Below are positions 17,004-24,905 of a stretch of DNA of 35,353 bases, in pieces. The DNA lies in assembly GCA_964500965.1 (NCBI GenBank), contig CAZCQZ010000019.1, forward strand, positions 1 through 35,353, given 5' to 3'. The DNA is from JAISGQ01 sp964500965. Its GTDB lineage: Bacteria; Bacillota; Clostridia; Oscillospirales; Acutalibacteraceae. Every line of letters starts with the position of its first letter. Within the stretch, counting starts at the first letter, position 1. The notes beneath the pieces are model-generated. The model made no database searches, had not been told where the DNA came from, and worked only from the letters and a program-made list of their open reading frames with translations. A program made the translations under genes and the position numbers.

Positions 17004-17711
17004 ATGAGTGTGGTCATATGTATTACCGCAGGCTGTGGCGGTCAGGGCTGTTCCGCATTAACCGCATCGCTGGCAAAGGCGTTTTCGGCAATGGGTCGAA
17101 CAGTCGCCGTTGTCGATGCAAACAGCGGCGCAGGGGCACTGGATTCGATGCTCGGCACAAGAGAAACCGCCGTTTTCAATATGGGTGATGTGCTGACAGG
17201 ACGTTGTGAGCTTTCAGATGCCGCAATCAGACCTTTTGCCGGTACAGTGCTTTTTTCAGCCGCCAGAAACGCGGATGATGCTCCGTTGTCGGAGCTGTTA
17301 CCCCTTTTTGCACGGTTTGAAAGGTATGATTATGTTCTTGTTGATATGCCTGTTGCGGAAAGCGATTCGGCAAATCGGATTTTCTCCTGTGCGGATACGG
17401 TTATTTTGTGCAGCAAGCCTGCCATGCGTGAGCTTGAATGCACCTACAGCGCACGTCGCAGACTTCAAAAAATCGGCACAAATGCAAGGCTTGTCCTGAC
17501 ATTTGTTGATTCCGATGACCTTGAATTTGCGGATTTGGACTGCTGTATAGACGCGGCAAAGGTACGCTTGCTGGGCGTTGTCCCGGAGGATAGAGAGTAC
17601 GCCGCTTCACTTGCAAAGGGCATACCGCCCAAAAGCGGAGCCGCTTATGAGGCAATCGTCAGAATTGCCCGCAGATATGAGGGGGAGAAATCCGAAATCC
17701 CCAAAATGTAA
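17004..17711 (+). CDS. MinD/ParA-like protein with a degenerate P-loop
   Basis: A 235-residue relative of the division-site ATPase MinD. The body follows MinD order: N-terminal strand VVICITAG, then AVVDANSGAGALDSMLG (MinD has LVDAD...LD..MG), MGDVLTGRCELSDAAI (MinD: DV..G.C.L..AL), YDYVLVDMPVAESD and a late LLGVVPED. The deviant Walker A, GKGGVGKT in MinD, reads GCGGQGCS here, so both lysines (positions 11 and 16) are Cys. The C-terminal amphipathic membrane-targeting helix of MinD is also missing. ATP hydrolysis and membrane cycling are therefore doubtful. It precedes mgsA, which in many Clostridia lies near the mre/min cluster, hinting at a relic or repurposed MinD (inference). Confidence 0.8.
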   Translation: MSVVICITAGCGGQGCSALTASLAKAFSAMGRTVAVVDANSGAGALDSMLGTRETAVFNMGDVLTGRCELSDAAIRPFAGTVLFSAARNADDAPLSELLPLFARFERYDYVLVDMPVAESDSANRIFSCADTVILCSKPAMRELECTYSARRRLQKIGTNARLVLTFVDSDDLEFADLDCCIDAAKVRLLGVVPEDREYAASLAKGIPPKSGAAYEAIVRIARRYEGEKSEIPKM

Positions 17712-17745
17712 AATACAACTTCTATTATAATGGGAGGTATAATAA

Positions 17746-18150
17746 ATGAACATCGCGATTATTGCCCACGATGCCAAAAAGGAGCTTATGGTACAGTTTT
17801 GCATTGCTTATTGCGGTATCCTGAGCCGTCACCGTCTCTGTGCAACCGGCACAACAGGCAAGCTTGTTCAGGAGGCAACCGGTCTGGAAATTCAGAAGTT
17901 CCTTTCCGGCTCGGCAGGCGGTGGACAGCAGATTGCCGCCCGTATCGGCTGCAACGAAATTGATTTGCTTCTTTTCTTCCGTGACCCTCTCACCGCAAAA
18001 CCCCATGAGCCGAATGATATGGATATGATTCGCCTGTGCGATATGCACAATATACCGGTGGCCACAAATATCGCAACCGGCGAGGTGCTTATTCACGGTC
18101 TTGAACGCGGTGACCTTGACTGGCGCAGTGTCGGCAAAGCAACCTACTAA
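17746..18150 (+). CDS. mgsA: Methylglyoxal synthase
   Basis: Converts dihydroxyacetone phosphate to methylglyoxal and phosphate, a bypass that relieves sugar-phosphate accumulation. 134 residues with IAHDAKKELM (phosphate site and Asp), CATGTTGKLVQEATGLE, the SGSAGGGQQIAARI loop, and FFRDPLTAKPHEPND with the catalytic Asp and His, ending IPVATNIATGE. GGGAGG lies 8 bases before the ATG. It follows the MinD-like gene by 34 bases with no terminator between, so the two form an operon. Confidence 0.97.
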   Translation: MNIAIIAHDAKKELMVQFCIAYCGILSRHRLCATGTTGKLVQEATGLEIQKFLSGSAGGGQQIAARIGCNEIDLLLFFRDPLTAKPHEPNDMDMIRLCDMHNIPVATNIATGEVLIHGLERGDLDWRSVGKATY

Positions 18151-18162
18151 TATGTACAGAAA

Positions 18163-18201
18163 GGGCTGTAAAAAAACTTTCGTTTTTTACAGCCCGTTTT
18201 T
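18163..18201 (+). terminator. Terminator after mgsA
   Basis: GGGCTGTAAAAAA and TTTTTTACAGCCC form a 13 bp stem (18163-18175 / 18183-18195), followed by GTTTTT. Its core is nearly the same as in the aspS terminator. Confidence 0.9.
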
Positions 18202-18214
18202 ACGTTCCTTATTA

Positions 18215-18243
18215 TTGACTTTTCGGGTAATTGATACTATTCT
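18215..18243 (+). promoter_or_regulatory. Promoter of the aspS transcript
   Basis: TTGACT (18215-18220), 17-base spacer, TATTCT (18238-18243). It implies a leader of about 100 bases that contains the short ORF at 18276-18326. No T-box core sequence is present in this leader. Confidence 0.7.
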
Positions 18244-18275
18244 TTTAATAGTTTGAAAACAAGGAGCTGTGCGGC

Positions 18276-18326
18276 ATGACGCGCGATATTGATACCTACC
18301 CGTTTGGAGCGGGAACACGGATTTAA
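18276..18326 (+). CDS. Short upstream ORF before aspS (16 residues)
   Basis: ATG-initiated ORF encoding MTRDIDTYPFGAGTRI, preceded by AAGGAG 9 bases upstream, so it has a genuine-looking ribosome-binding site. It lies between the aspS promoter and the aspS start and ends 25 bases before that start. Two of its first six codons are Asp (GAT), which is suggestive in front of aspartyl-tRNA synthetase but far from the repeated codons of classical leader peptides. No terminator hairpin separates it from aspS. A small hairpin (CCCG-TTTGGAG-CGGG) lies inside it. It could be a leader peptide, a small protein or a chance ORF. Confidence 0.5.
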   Translation: MTRDIDTYPFGAGTRI

Positions 18327-18351
18327 AAGCTTATAAAAGGAGATAATATAG

Positions 18352-20130
18352 ATGGCAGAAACAATTGTCGGACTTAAAAGGACAAAATACTGCGGAGAAT
18401 ATCGCAGTGAGGATATAGGCAAGGTCGTTACCTGCTACGGCTGGGTGCAAAAGCAGAGAGATAAAGGCTCTCTTATATTCATCGACCTGAGAGACAGAAC
18501 AGGCATTGTTCAGCTTGTATTTGATGAAAACACACCCAAAGAGGTTTTTGAAAAAGCGGCAAGCTGCCGTGGCGAATATGTTCTTGCCGCAGTGGGCACC
18601 GTGCGTGAGCGTTCAAGCAAGAATCCCGAAATCCCTACCGGCGACATTGAGGTTGAAGTCAACGAGCTTCGTATTCTCAACAAGGCTCAAACTCCTCCCT
18701 TTGAAATTGTTGACGGCTGTAAAACCGCAGAGGAGCTTCGTTTGAAGAATCGTTATCTCGACCTGCGCAGACCGGAGCTTAGAGACAAAATCATCATGCG
18801 CCATCATCTGATGCAGGAAACCCGTGCGTATATGTCTAAAAACGGCTTCCTTGAAATAGAAACCCCCATGATGATTAAGTCCACTCCGGAGGGTGCAAGA
18901 GACTACATTGTTCCCAGCCGTGTACACAAGGGCAGCTTTTACGCACTTCCCCAGTCCCCCCAGATGTACAAGCAGCTTCTTATGGTTGCCGGTATGGACA
19001 GATATTTTCAGCTTGCACGCTGCTTCAGAGATGAAGATTTGAGAGCGGACAGACAGCCGGAATTTACACAGCTTGACCTTGAAATGAGCTTTGTTGAAGT
19101 TGAGGACGTTCTCAAAGTCGGTGAGGGCTACATAAAGCACATTTACAAAAAGGTTTTGGGCAAAAATATCAAGACCCCGTTCCCAAGGCTCAAATACGCC
19201 GAAGCCATGGAGCGTTACGGCTCGGATAAGCCGGATACCAGATTCGGCATGGAAATTCAAAATCTTACGGACGCTGTTTCCGATGTTGATTTTGTCGTGT
19301 TTAAGAGCGCAATCGAAAGCGGCGGCTCTGTTCGCGCTATCGTTGCAGAGAATGCAAGCAATATCTATACCAGAAAGGAAATCGACCGCACGGTTGAATT
19401 TGTAAAAGGTATCGGCGCAAAGGGTCTTGCATACATTCGCTGGGCAGACGAAGCTCCCAACTGCTCCTTTGCGAAATTCCTGCCTGACGGCAAGCTTGAC
19501 GAAATTATCGCAAAGCTGGGCATGAAAAAGGGCGATGTTGCGTTTTTCGTTGCCGACAAAGACAGAGTTGTTCTTCCTACTCTCGGTGCACTGCGACTTG
19601 AGGTTGGTAAGAAGCTTGATATTATCCCCTACGAAAAGGACAATTTCCTTTGGATAGTAGAATTCCCGTTTTTTGAATACAATGACGAAACCGGCGGTTG
19701 GGACGCTATGCACCACCCCTTTACTTCTCCTCTCGATGAGTGCATACCCTATCTGTTCACCGACCCCGGAAAAGTTCGCGCAAAGGCTTATGACCTCGTT
19801 CTCAACGGCGTGGAGCTTTCCAGCGGCTCTATCCGTATAACCGACCCGGAGCTTCAGGCTACAATGTTTGAGGCGTTGGGCATGGACGATGAAAGCGTTG
19901 AGCGCAAGTTCGGCTTCCTTATCGAAGCATTCAAGTACGGCGCACCTCCTCACGGCGGCATGGCAATCGGTATTGACAGACTGTGTATGCTTATGACCGG
20001 TGCAACATCGTTGCGTGATGTTGTTGCGTTCCCGAAAATTAAAGATGCTTCCGAGCCTATGACCGATGCTCCTGCCGGTGTTGACGAAGAACAGCTTAAA
20101 GAGCTGGGCATTTCCATAATCGGCGAATAA
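18352..20130 (+). CDS. aspS: Aspartyl-tRNA synthetase
   Basis: Class IIb synthetase of 592 residues, the usual bacterial length. The N-terminal OB fold binds the anticodon (VTCYGWVQKQRDKGSLIFIDLRDR). Motif 1 lies around residues 150-180 (FLEIETPMMIKSTPEGARD). Motif 2 is CFRDEDLRADRQPEFTQLD (about 224). The bacterial GAD insertion occupies roughly residues 300-410, and motif 3 is HGGMAIGIDRL (about 535). AAAAGGAG lies 11 bases before the ATG. Whether it is discriminating or also charges tRNA-Asn cannot be decided here, since no gatCAB is in view. Confidence 0.98.
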   Translation: MAETIVGLKRTKYCGEYRSEDIGKVVTCYGWVQKQRDKGSLIFIDLRDRTGIVQLVFDENTPKEVFEKAASCRGEYVLAAVGTVRERSSKNPEIPTGDIEVEVNELRILNKAQTPPFEIVDGCKTAEELRLKNRYLDLRRPELRDKIIMRHHLMQETRAYMSKNGFLEIETPMMIKSTPEGARDYIVPSRVHKGSFYALPQSPQMYKQLLMVAGMDRYFQLARCFRDEDLRADRQPEFTQLDLEMSFVEVEDVLKVGEGYIKHIYKKVLGKNIKTPFPRLKYAEAMERYGSDKPDTRFGMEIQNLTDAVSDVDFVVFKSAIESGGSVRAIVAENASNIYTRKEIDRTVEFVKGIGAKGLAYIRWADEAPNCSFAKFLPDGKLDEIIAKLGMKKGDVAFFVADKDRVVLPTLGALRLEVGKKLDIIPYEKDNFLWIVEFPFFEYNDETGGWDAMHHPFTSPLDECIPYLFTDPGKVRAKAYDLVLNGVELSSGSIRITDPELQATMFEALGMDDESVERKFGFLIEAFKYGAPPHGGMAIGIDRLCMLMTGATSLRDVVAFPKIKDASEPMTDAPAGVDEEQLKELGISIIGE

Positions 20131-20151
20131 TATTGATTTTCGGCTTTAATT

Positions 20152-20190
20152 GAAGCTGTAAAAACTTTCGTTTTTACAGCTTCTTTTTCT
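20152..20190 (+). terminator. Terminator after aspS
   Basis: GAAGCTGTAAAAAC-TTTC-GTTTTTACAGCTTC (14 bp stem, 4-base loop), then TTTTTCTTTC. Confidence 0.93.
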
Positions 20191-20295
20191 TTCGCTTTAA
20201 ACAACGGAGGCAAAATAATCTGCTTATTATGTGAACGTTCGTAAGTTTCTAAAAGAGAAAGTTTGTAAAATCCACAGTTTTTTATTCACAAATTA

Positions 20296-20324
20296 TTGAC
20301 AATTGAAAATTCGAGTATTATCAT
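20296..20324 (+). promoter_or_regulatory. Promoter of the SipW-type surface protein
   Basis: TTGACA (20296-20301), 17-base spacer, TATCAT (20319-20324). It leaves a leader of about 110 bases before the start codon. Confidence 0.85.
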
Positions 20325-20439
20325 GTAATCAGAAAACTTTTAATGCTAGTATTGTATGGAATAAAAACCGATTTAATGTGGTATGTACTCTGCGGAGTTT
20401 ATATACATTCGTCGAAATTTTGTTAGGAGGGAATCAATT

Positions 20440-21645
20440 ATGACGAATAACAGAAAGACAAAGAGAACGTTGTTGTACAGCGCACTGGCACTTATCCTTT
20501 GCTTTACAATGCTTCTCGGAACTACCTTTGCGTGGTTTACCGACACCGCAAGCACGGCGGTAAACAAGATTCAGGCAGGTACCCTTGATATTGAACTGCT
20601 TGACAAGAACGGCGATACCCTTGAGGGCAAGACCCTTTCATGGCAGAAAGCCGCAGGTCACGAGGACGAAGCTGTTCTCTGGGAGCCGGGCGCAAGCTAC
20701 GACCTGGAAGCCGTTACAATCAAAAACATCGGCAACCTTGCACTGAAGTACAAAATCGTCATCACCGGTATTGACGGCGACGCAAAGCTGAATGAAGTAA
20801 TCGACTGGACTGTTGAAGTCGGAGGAAAAACCTACGATGCAGGCGAAGATATTTCTCTTGCAGCAGGCGCAAGCAATGTGCTTACAATCTCCGGTAAAAT
20901 GCAGACCACCGCAGGCAACGAGTATCAGGGACTTTCCATTGACGGCGTTGCTATCACCGTATACGCAACTCAGGATACCGTTGAGTACGACAGCACCACA
21001 AATCAGTACGATAAGGACGCTGAGTACGAAATCTACGTTTCCGATATTGACGAGCTTCGCGCCGCAATCGAATCCGGCGAAGCAAACATCGTTCTTGCAG
21101 ACGACATTGAAATTGACGACGATGAGCTTGAAGTTGTCGATACCGCGAAAAATGCCAAGGGTATGTTCTTAATCGACACGGATACGGTTATTGATTTGAA
21201 CGGAAAAACTCTGGCTTATACAGGCGGCACAAGCGACAGTTGCTGGTATATTTTCTATGTCAAGAACGCTACTCTGACAATCATCGACAGCTCAGGAGAC
21301 AACAGCGGTACTGTTTACGGCAATGACCCCGACGGAACATGGGCAGTCATGATTAGAGAATCAACAGGCGGCACTGTAAATATTTACGGCGGTCACTATA
21401 TGTCAAAGGACGGCGCGGCTGTTTACACAAATGACGGCGACATAAACATTTACGGCGGCATTTTTGAAACCGAAGGTCACACAAACCAGTTGCTTTATAT
21501 GGGCAATTACTCCGGCTCAATCCGTGTTTACGGCGGAACATATAAGAACTACAATCCTGCAACCAACGCTATCAGAAACATCAAGGTTGCCGACGGCTAC
21601 AAGGTAACACAGGACGGCGACTGGTACACAGTTGTTGAGGACTGA
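20440..21645 (+). CDS. SipW-dependent TasA-like surface protein with beta-helix C-terminus
   Basis: An exported protein of 401 residues. The start at 20440 follows TAGGAGG; the ORF is open further upstream but that part lies in the leader. The signal peptide (LLYSALALILCFTMLLGTTFAWFTDT) ends in the TTFAWFTD motif typical of proteins cut by the SipW signal peptidase (shown in parts: LALILCFTMLLG, TTFAWFTD). Residues about 40-190 resemble TasA/camelysin biofilm-fibre subunits (IQAGTLDIELLD, KNIGNLALKYKIVITG). The C-terminal 170 residues hold short right-handed-helix-like repeats (VNIYGGHYMS, INIYGGIFET, IRVYGGTYKN). It has its own promoter and terminator. No SipW gene lies in the window. Role in matrix or adhesion is inferred. 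Confidence 0.87.
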   Translation: MTNNRKTKRTLLYSALALILCFTMLLGTTFAWFTDTASTAVNKIQAGTLDIELLDKNGDTLEGKTLSWQKAAGHEDEAVLWEPGASYDLEAVTIKNIGNLALKYKIVITGIDGDAKLNEVIDWTVEVGGKTYDAGEDISLAAGASNVLTISGKMQTTAGNEYQGLSIDGVAITVYATQDTVEYDSTTNQYDKDAEYEIYVSDIDELRAAIESGEANIVLADDIEIDDDELEVVDTAKNAKGMFLIDTDTVIDLNGKTLAYTGGTSDSCWYIFYVKNATLTIIDSSGDNSGTVYGNDPDGTWAVMIRESTGGTVNIYGGHYMSKDGAAVYTNDGDINIYGGIFETEGHTNQLLYMGNYSGSIRVYGGTYKNYNPATNAIRNIKVADGYKVTQDGDWYTVVED

Positions 21646-21671
21646 TACCGACAATCAGCTTTTAAACCTTG

Positions 21672-21712
21672 CGTCTGCAAGCTTACCGAAACGGTAAGCT
21701 TGCAGACGTTTT
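21672..21712 (+). terminator. Terminator after the SipW-type gene
   Basis: Perfect 17 bp stem, CGTCTGCAAGCTTACCG, with an AAA loop (21672-21708) and then TTTT. A very stable hairpin that separates this gene from the CotH gene. Confidence 0.93.
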
Positions 21713-21740
21713 GTATATGCGGCATTTTTCACGTTCTGTC

Positions 21741-21769
21741 TTGTTTGCGGCGTAAATCTGTGATATAGT
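21741..21769 (+). promoter_or_regulatory. Promoter of the CotH-domain protein
   Basis: TTGTTT (21741-21746), 17-base spacer, TATAGT (21764-21769), 41 bases before the GTG start. Confidence 0.7.
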
Positions 21770-21810
21770 ATATTCACTACAAAACTATAGCTTTCGGAAA
21801 GGACGGGATT

Positions 21811-24720
21811 GTGTTGAAAAAGTGGCATAAGCTTATAGTGCTTGCTTCTGCGGCAGTGCTTTTCATCGGCATTCTGCTTATATGTCTCTTAGCACAGACC
21901 TGCGGCGGCGAAAGCGGCGAAGCCCCGTATCTTGTCATAAACGAAATAATGGCCGACAACACTCTGACCCTTTCCGATTCAGACGGCGATTACCCGGACT
22001 GGATTGAAATATATAACTGCGGCAATATTTCCGCAGACCTTTCGCGCTACTGCCTTTCGGACGATGAAAACTCACCTTTAAAGTGGGTCATGCCGGATAT
22101 TACCCTTGAGCCCGGCGAATATCTGGTGGTATTCGCATCGGGAAAAGACAAAACAGACATCGCAAACGGCGAATATCACACTAACTTCAAGCTCAGCAGT
22201 AAGGGCGAAAGCGTTGTTCTGGCAAGCTCCTACTACGGAACTGTAGATACACTTGACTACAGCACGGCTGTGGCGGATATTTCCTACGGACGTGACAGCG
22301 CAGGTACATACAAGTGGTTTTTATATGCAACTCCCGGTATGCCGAATATCGACGCCGAAGCAGCAGATGACCCTCTTTTGCTCTCCTCCCCCTACAGTGG
22401 TCTTGTTATCACCGAATATATGACCGCAAATATCGACACTCTTTCCGATTCAGACGGTGATTTCACCGACTGGATAGAGCTTACCAACACGGGTGCAAAT
22501 ACGATTTCTCTTGACGGTGTACGGCTTTCCGACAATCCGGACAAGCTCGGAAAATGGAGTATTTCCGGCTCGTATTTTCTTTCACCGGGAGAAAGAATTG
22601 TTATATTCATGTCCGGAAAGGACAGATGCGGCGATGAGCTTCATGCCTCCTTTAAGCTCGGAAAAGACGATGAAGCAATTATATTAAGTGATAAGCATTC
22701 ACGAATAATCAGCGAAATTTCATTATATGAGCTTAATGACGGCATATCCTACGGACTTTCCGAAAACGGTGAGCCGGGCTACTTTGCAACGCCCACACCG
22801 GGCACGGAAAACGGCAGTGCAAGCGCGGAAATGCCCGAAAAGCCATGTCCGATGAGCGGCTCGGTGCGCATCAACGAGGTTTCCGCCGCCGCTGTAAGCT
22901 CCGCCACCGGCAAGGCGGTCAATGACTGGGTCGAGCTTTACAACGATTCGGACAGCACCGTGTATTTAAAGGGCTACGGACTTTCAAACGATGAAACAAA
23001 TCCTTATTTATTCACTTTCACAAGTGAAAAAATCGAGCCTCACGGCTATCTGGTAATATACGCCGCAGGAACAGGCGGTGCGGCAGGGACTGCGCCTTTC
23101 AAAATCAGCACAGACGGCGAAGTTCTCATATTAACCTCGCCCGACGGCAATACCCTTGATATTTTCGAGACAGGCAAGCTGCGAATAGGCATTACATGCG
23201 GACGTGTTGACGAAAGCGGAAAAAGAGTTTTCTTCACAACTCCCACAAAGGGGGCGGCAAACGGCACAGGCTGTAGTTCGTATGTTACAAAGCCCGAATT
23301 TTCCGCCGCTGCCGGCATATATACCGAGAGCATTACTGTAGAGCTGCTTTCACATGAAAACGCCGCCATTTACTACACTACGGACGGCAGTGTGCCCACC
23401 ACATCGTCTAAGCGGTACAGCGGCGCCATCACTGTTGATAAAACCTGCGTAATCCGCGCAAAAGCCTTTGCCGACGGCAAAATTTCAAGCGATACCGTGA
23501 CAGCGACTTATTTTATCGACACAAACCACGAAATTCCGGTTGTTTCAATGGTCGGTGACCCGGAGGGACTTTTCAGCGAGAAACGCGGCATTTATGCCGC
23601 CGGTGCTAACGGAGAGGGTCACGGAGACAAGTACCCCTATCTCAATTCAAACTATTGGAAAGACTGGGAACGTGCGGTCAGCATAGAGTATTTTGTTGAC
23701 GGCAAATGCGCCGTTGCCTTTGATGCAGGCACGAAAATATTCGGTCAGTACAGCCGCGCCAGTGCGCAAAAATCCTTTGCGCTGCACATACGCGATATTT
23801 ACGGTGCAAGCAGCGTCACCTATCCTTTTTTCGGTGATGACAACGAATTTACCGAGGTTAAGGGGCTTGTGCTCCGTGCCGCCGGGCAGGACCAGAACTC
23901 GGCAAGACTTCGTGACGCTTTCTGCTCGCAGGTGCTTCTCAGCTCGGACAGTGAAGTGCTTACCGCAGACTGGCAGCCGGTTGCCCTCTACATAAACGGC
24001 GAATACTGGGGCTTATACAATCTGCGCGAAAAGATAAACGAGGACTATCTTGAGCAGAATTACGGCATACGTAAGGACAGTGTTACAATACTGAAGGGTA
24101 CAAGTCAGATTGAGCTTGCCGGAAGCATGGACGAATTTCGCAATCTGCGCAAATTTGTTGCGCAAAACAGCATGTACGATGCCGATAACTACAACTATGT
24201 CTGTTCAAAGCTGGATATTGACAATTATATGGATTACATTATTTTTGAAACATTTTTTAAAAATAATGATTTGCGAAATTCCCGATACTATCTTTCAGGC
24301 GAGGACGGCGCAAAATGGAAATGGATTATGTTCGATATGGACATGTCCATGCGAAGCGATGCGACAAACGAAAAGCTCTATTCCCTTGAACAGATACTTG
24401 AAAGAGAGCCGATTCACAAATATTTGCTGAGGAACAAGGTCTATAAGGAAGCTTTTATAAACCGCTATGCCGAGCTTTTAAACACCACCTTTTTGCCGTC
24501 TAACTTAACGGCAATTCTTGATGATATGGCGGCTCAGATTGAGCCTGAAATTGCCAATAATGCCGAACGCTGGGGCGCTCCCTCCTATTCCGAATGGAAG
24601 AACGAGGTCGCGTACCTCCGAAAGGTCTGCGAAAAGCGCAGAGGTATTTTGAAAACGCAGTTACAGGAATATTTCGGGCTTTCGGATTCAAAAATGAAAA
24701 AGCTTTTTCCGAATGGCTAA
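21811..24720 (+). CDS. Surface protein: three lamin-tail domains, CHB_HEX_C and CotH
   Basis: A 969-residue exported protein anchored or cleaved at an N-terminal hydrophobic segment (IVLASAAVLFIGILLICLLA). Three lamin-tail-type beta-sandwiches follow (about 45-165, 195-335, 350-480), each opening with a strand such as LVINEIMADN, LVITEYMTAN or VRINEVSAAA and an acidic DWIE/DWVE motif. Next is a chitobiase/hexosaminidase C-terminal-type domain (about 493-570; YYTTDGSVPTTSSKRY, VIRAKAF). The CotH domain spans about 575-920, with NGEYWGLYNLREKINEDY and the probable metal-binding IMFDMDMSMR. CotH in Bacillus is an atypical protein kinase of the spore coat; in gut Clostridia these large forms are surface proteins of unknown function. 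GTG start after AAAGGA. Confidence 0.9.
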   Translation: MLKKWHKLIVLASAAVLFIGILLICLLAQTCGGESGEAPYLVINEIMADNTLTLSDSDGDYPDWIEIYNCGNISADLSRYCLSDDENSPLKWVMPDITLEPGEYLVVFASGKDKTDIANGEYHTNFKLSSKGESVVLASSYYGTVDTLDYSTAVADISYGRDSAGTYKWFLYATPGMPNIDAEAADDPLLLSSPYSGLVITEYMTANIDTLSDSDGDFTDWIELTNTGANTISLDGVRLSDNPDKLGKWSISGSYFLSPGERIVIFMSGKDRCGDELHASFKLGKDDEAIILSDKHSRIISEISLYELNDGISYGLSENGEPGYFATPTPGTENGSASAEMPEKPCPMSGSVRINEVSAAAVSSATGKAVNDWVELYNDSDSTVYLKGYGLSNDETNPYLFTFTSEKIEPHGYLVIYAAGTGGAAGTAPFKISTDGEVLILTSPDGNTLDIFETGKLRIGITCGRVDESGKRVFFTTPTKGAANGTGCSSYVTKPEFSAAAGIYTESITVELLSHENAAIYYTTDGSVPTTSSKRYSGAITVDKTCVIRAKAFADGKISSDTVTATYFIDTNHEIPVVSMVGDPEGLFSEKRGIYAAGANGEGHGDKYPYLNSNYWKDWERAVSIEYFVDGKCAVAFDAGTKIFGQYSRASAQKSFALHIRDIYGASSVTYPFFGDDNEFTEVKGLVLRAAGQDQNSARLRDAFCSQVLLSSDSEVLTADWQPVALYINGEYWGLYNLREKINEDYLEQNYGIRKDSVTILKGTSQIELAGSMDEFRNLRKFVAQNSMYDADNYNYVCSKLDIDNYMDYIIFETFFKNNDLRNSRYYLSGEDGAKWKWIMFDMDMSMRSDATNEKLYSLEQILEREPIHKYLLRNKVYKEAFINRYAELLNTTFLPSNLTAILDDMAAQIEPEIANNAERWGAPSYSEWKNEVAYLRKVCEKRRGILKTQLQEYFGLSDSKMKKLFPNG

Positions 24721-24728
24721 ATTTCCGG

Positions 24729-24756
24729 TTGACAACTGCAAGATATGTGGTAAAAT
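24729..24756 (+). promoter_or_regulatory. Promoter of tRNA-Val
   Basis: TTGACA (24729-24734), 16-base spacer, TAAAAT (24751-24756), ending 26 bases before the tRNA. Confidence 0.85.
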
Positions 24757-24782
24757 TATCGGGTAAGCAATTACCCGTATAT

Positions 24783-24859
24783 GGACGCATAGCTCAGCCG
24801 GTTAGAGCGCCTGCTTCACACGCAGGAGGTCGGGGATTCGAGTTCCTCTGCGTCCACCA
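24783..24859 (+). tRNA. tRNA-Val (anticodon CAC)
   Basis: Acceptor arms GGACGCA / TGCGTCC, D arm AGCTCAGCCGGTTAGAGC, anticodon stem CCTGC/GCAGG around loop TTCACAC (anticodon CAC, reads GUG). T arm with GATTCGAGTTCC, then an encoded CCA (24857-24859). 77 bases, all arms pair. Confidence 0.97.
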
Positions 24860-24861
24860 AC

Positions 24862-24901
24862 AAAAAAGTCTCTTTTGTCAAATGACAAAAGAGACTTTTT
24901 T
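24862..24901 (+). terminator. Terminator after tRNA-Val
   Basis: AAAAAAGTCTCTTTTGTCA and its complement around a 2-base loop (AA), ending in TTTTTT. It stands between the tRNA and the hairpin array. Confidence 0.92.
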
Positions 24902-24905
24902 GAAC

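Larger units (their letters stand above)
20131..20439. other. Intergenic region between aspS and the SipW-type protein
   Basis: A 309-base gap containing the aspS terminator (20152-20190), a near-consensus promoter (20296-20324) and a leader of about 110 bases with a small hairpin (ACTC-TGCG-GAGT, near 20389-20400). A GGAGG at about 20204-20208 is not followed by a usable reading frame. Confidence 0.6.

Noticed and set aside
18204..18351. T-box riboswitch or 6S RNA upstream of aspS
   Set aside because: No AGGGTGGNACCGCG-type core or specifier domain, and the leader is only about 100 bases without a closing stem or its own terminator.
18613..19953. 446-residue ORF on the minus strand inside aspS
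   Set aside because: It is fully antisense to a well-conserved aspS, has no ribosome-binding site or recognisable domain, and reflects codon bias of the real gene.
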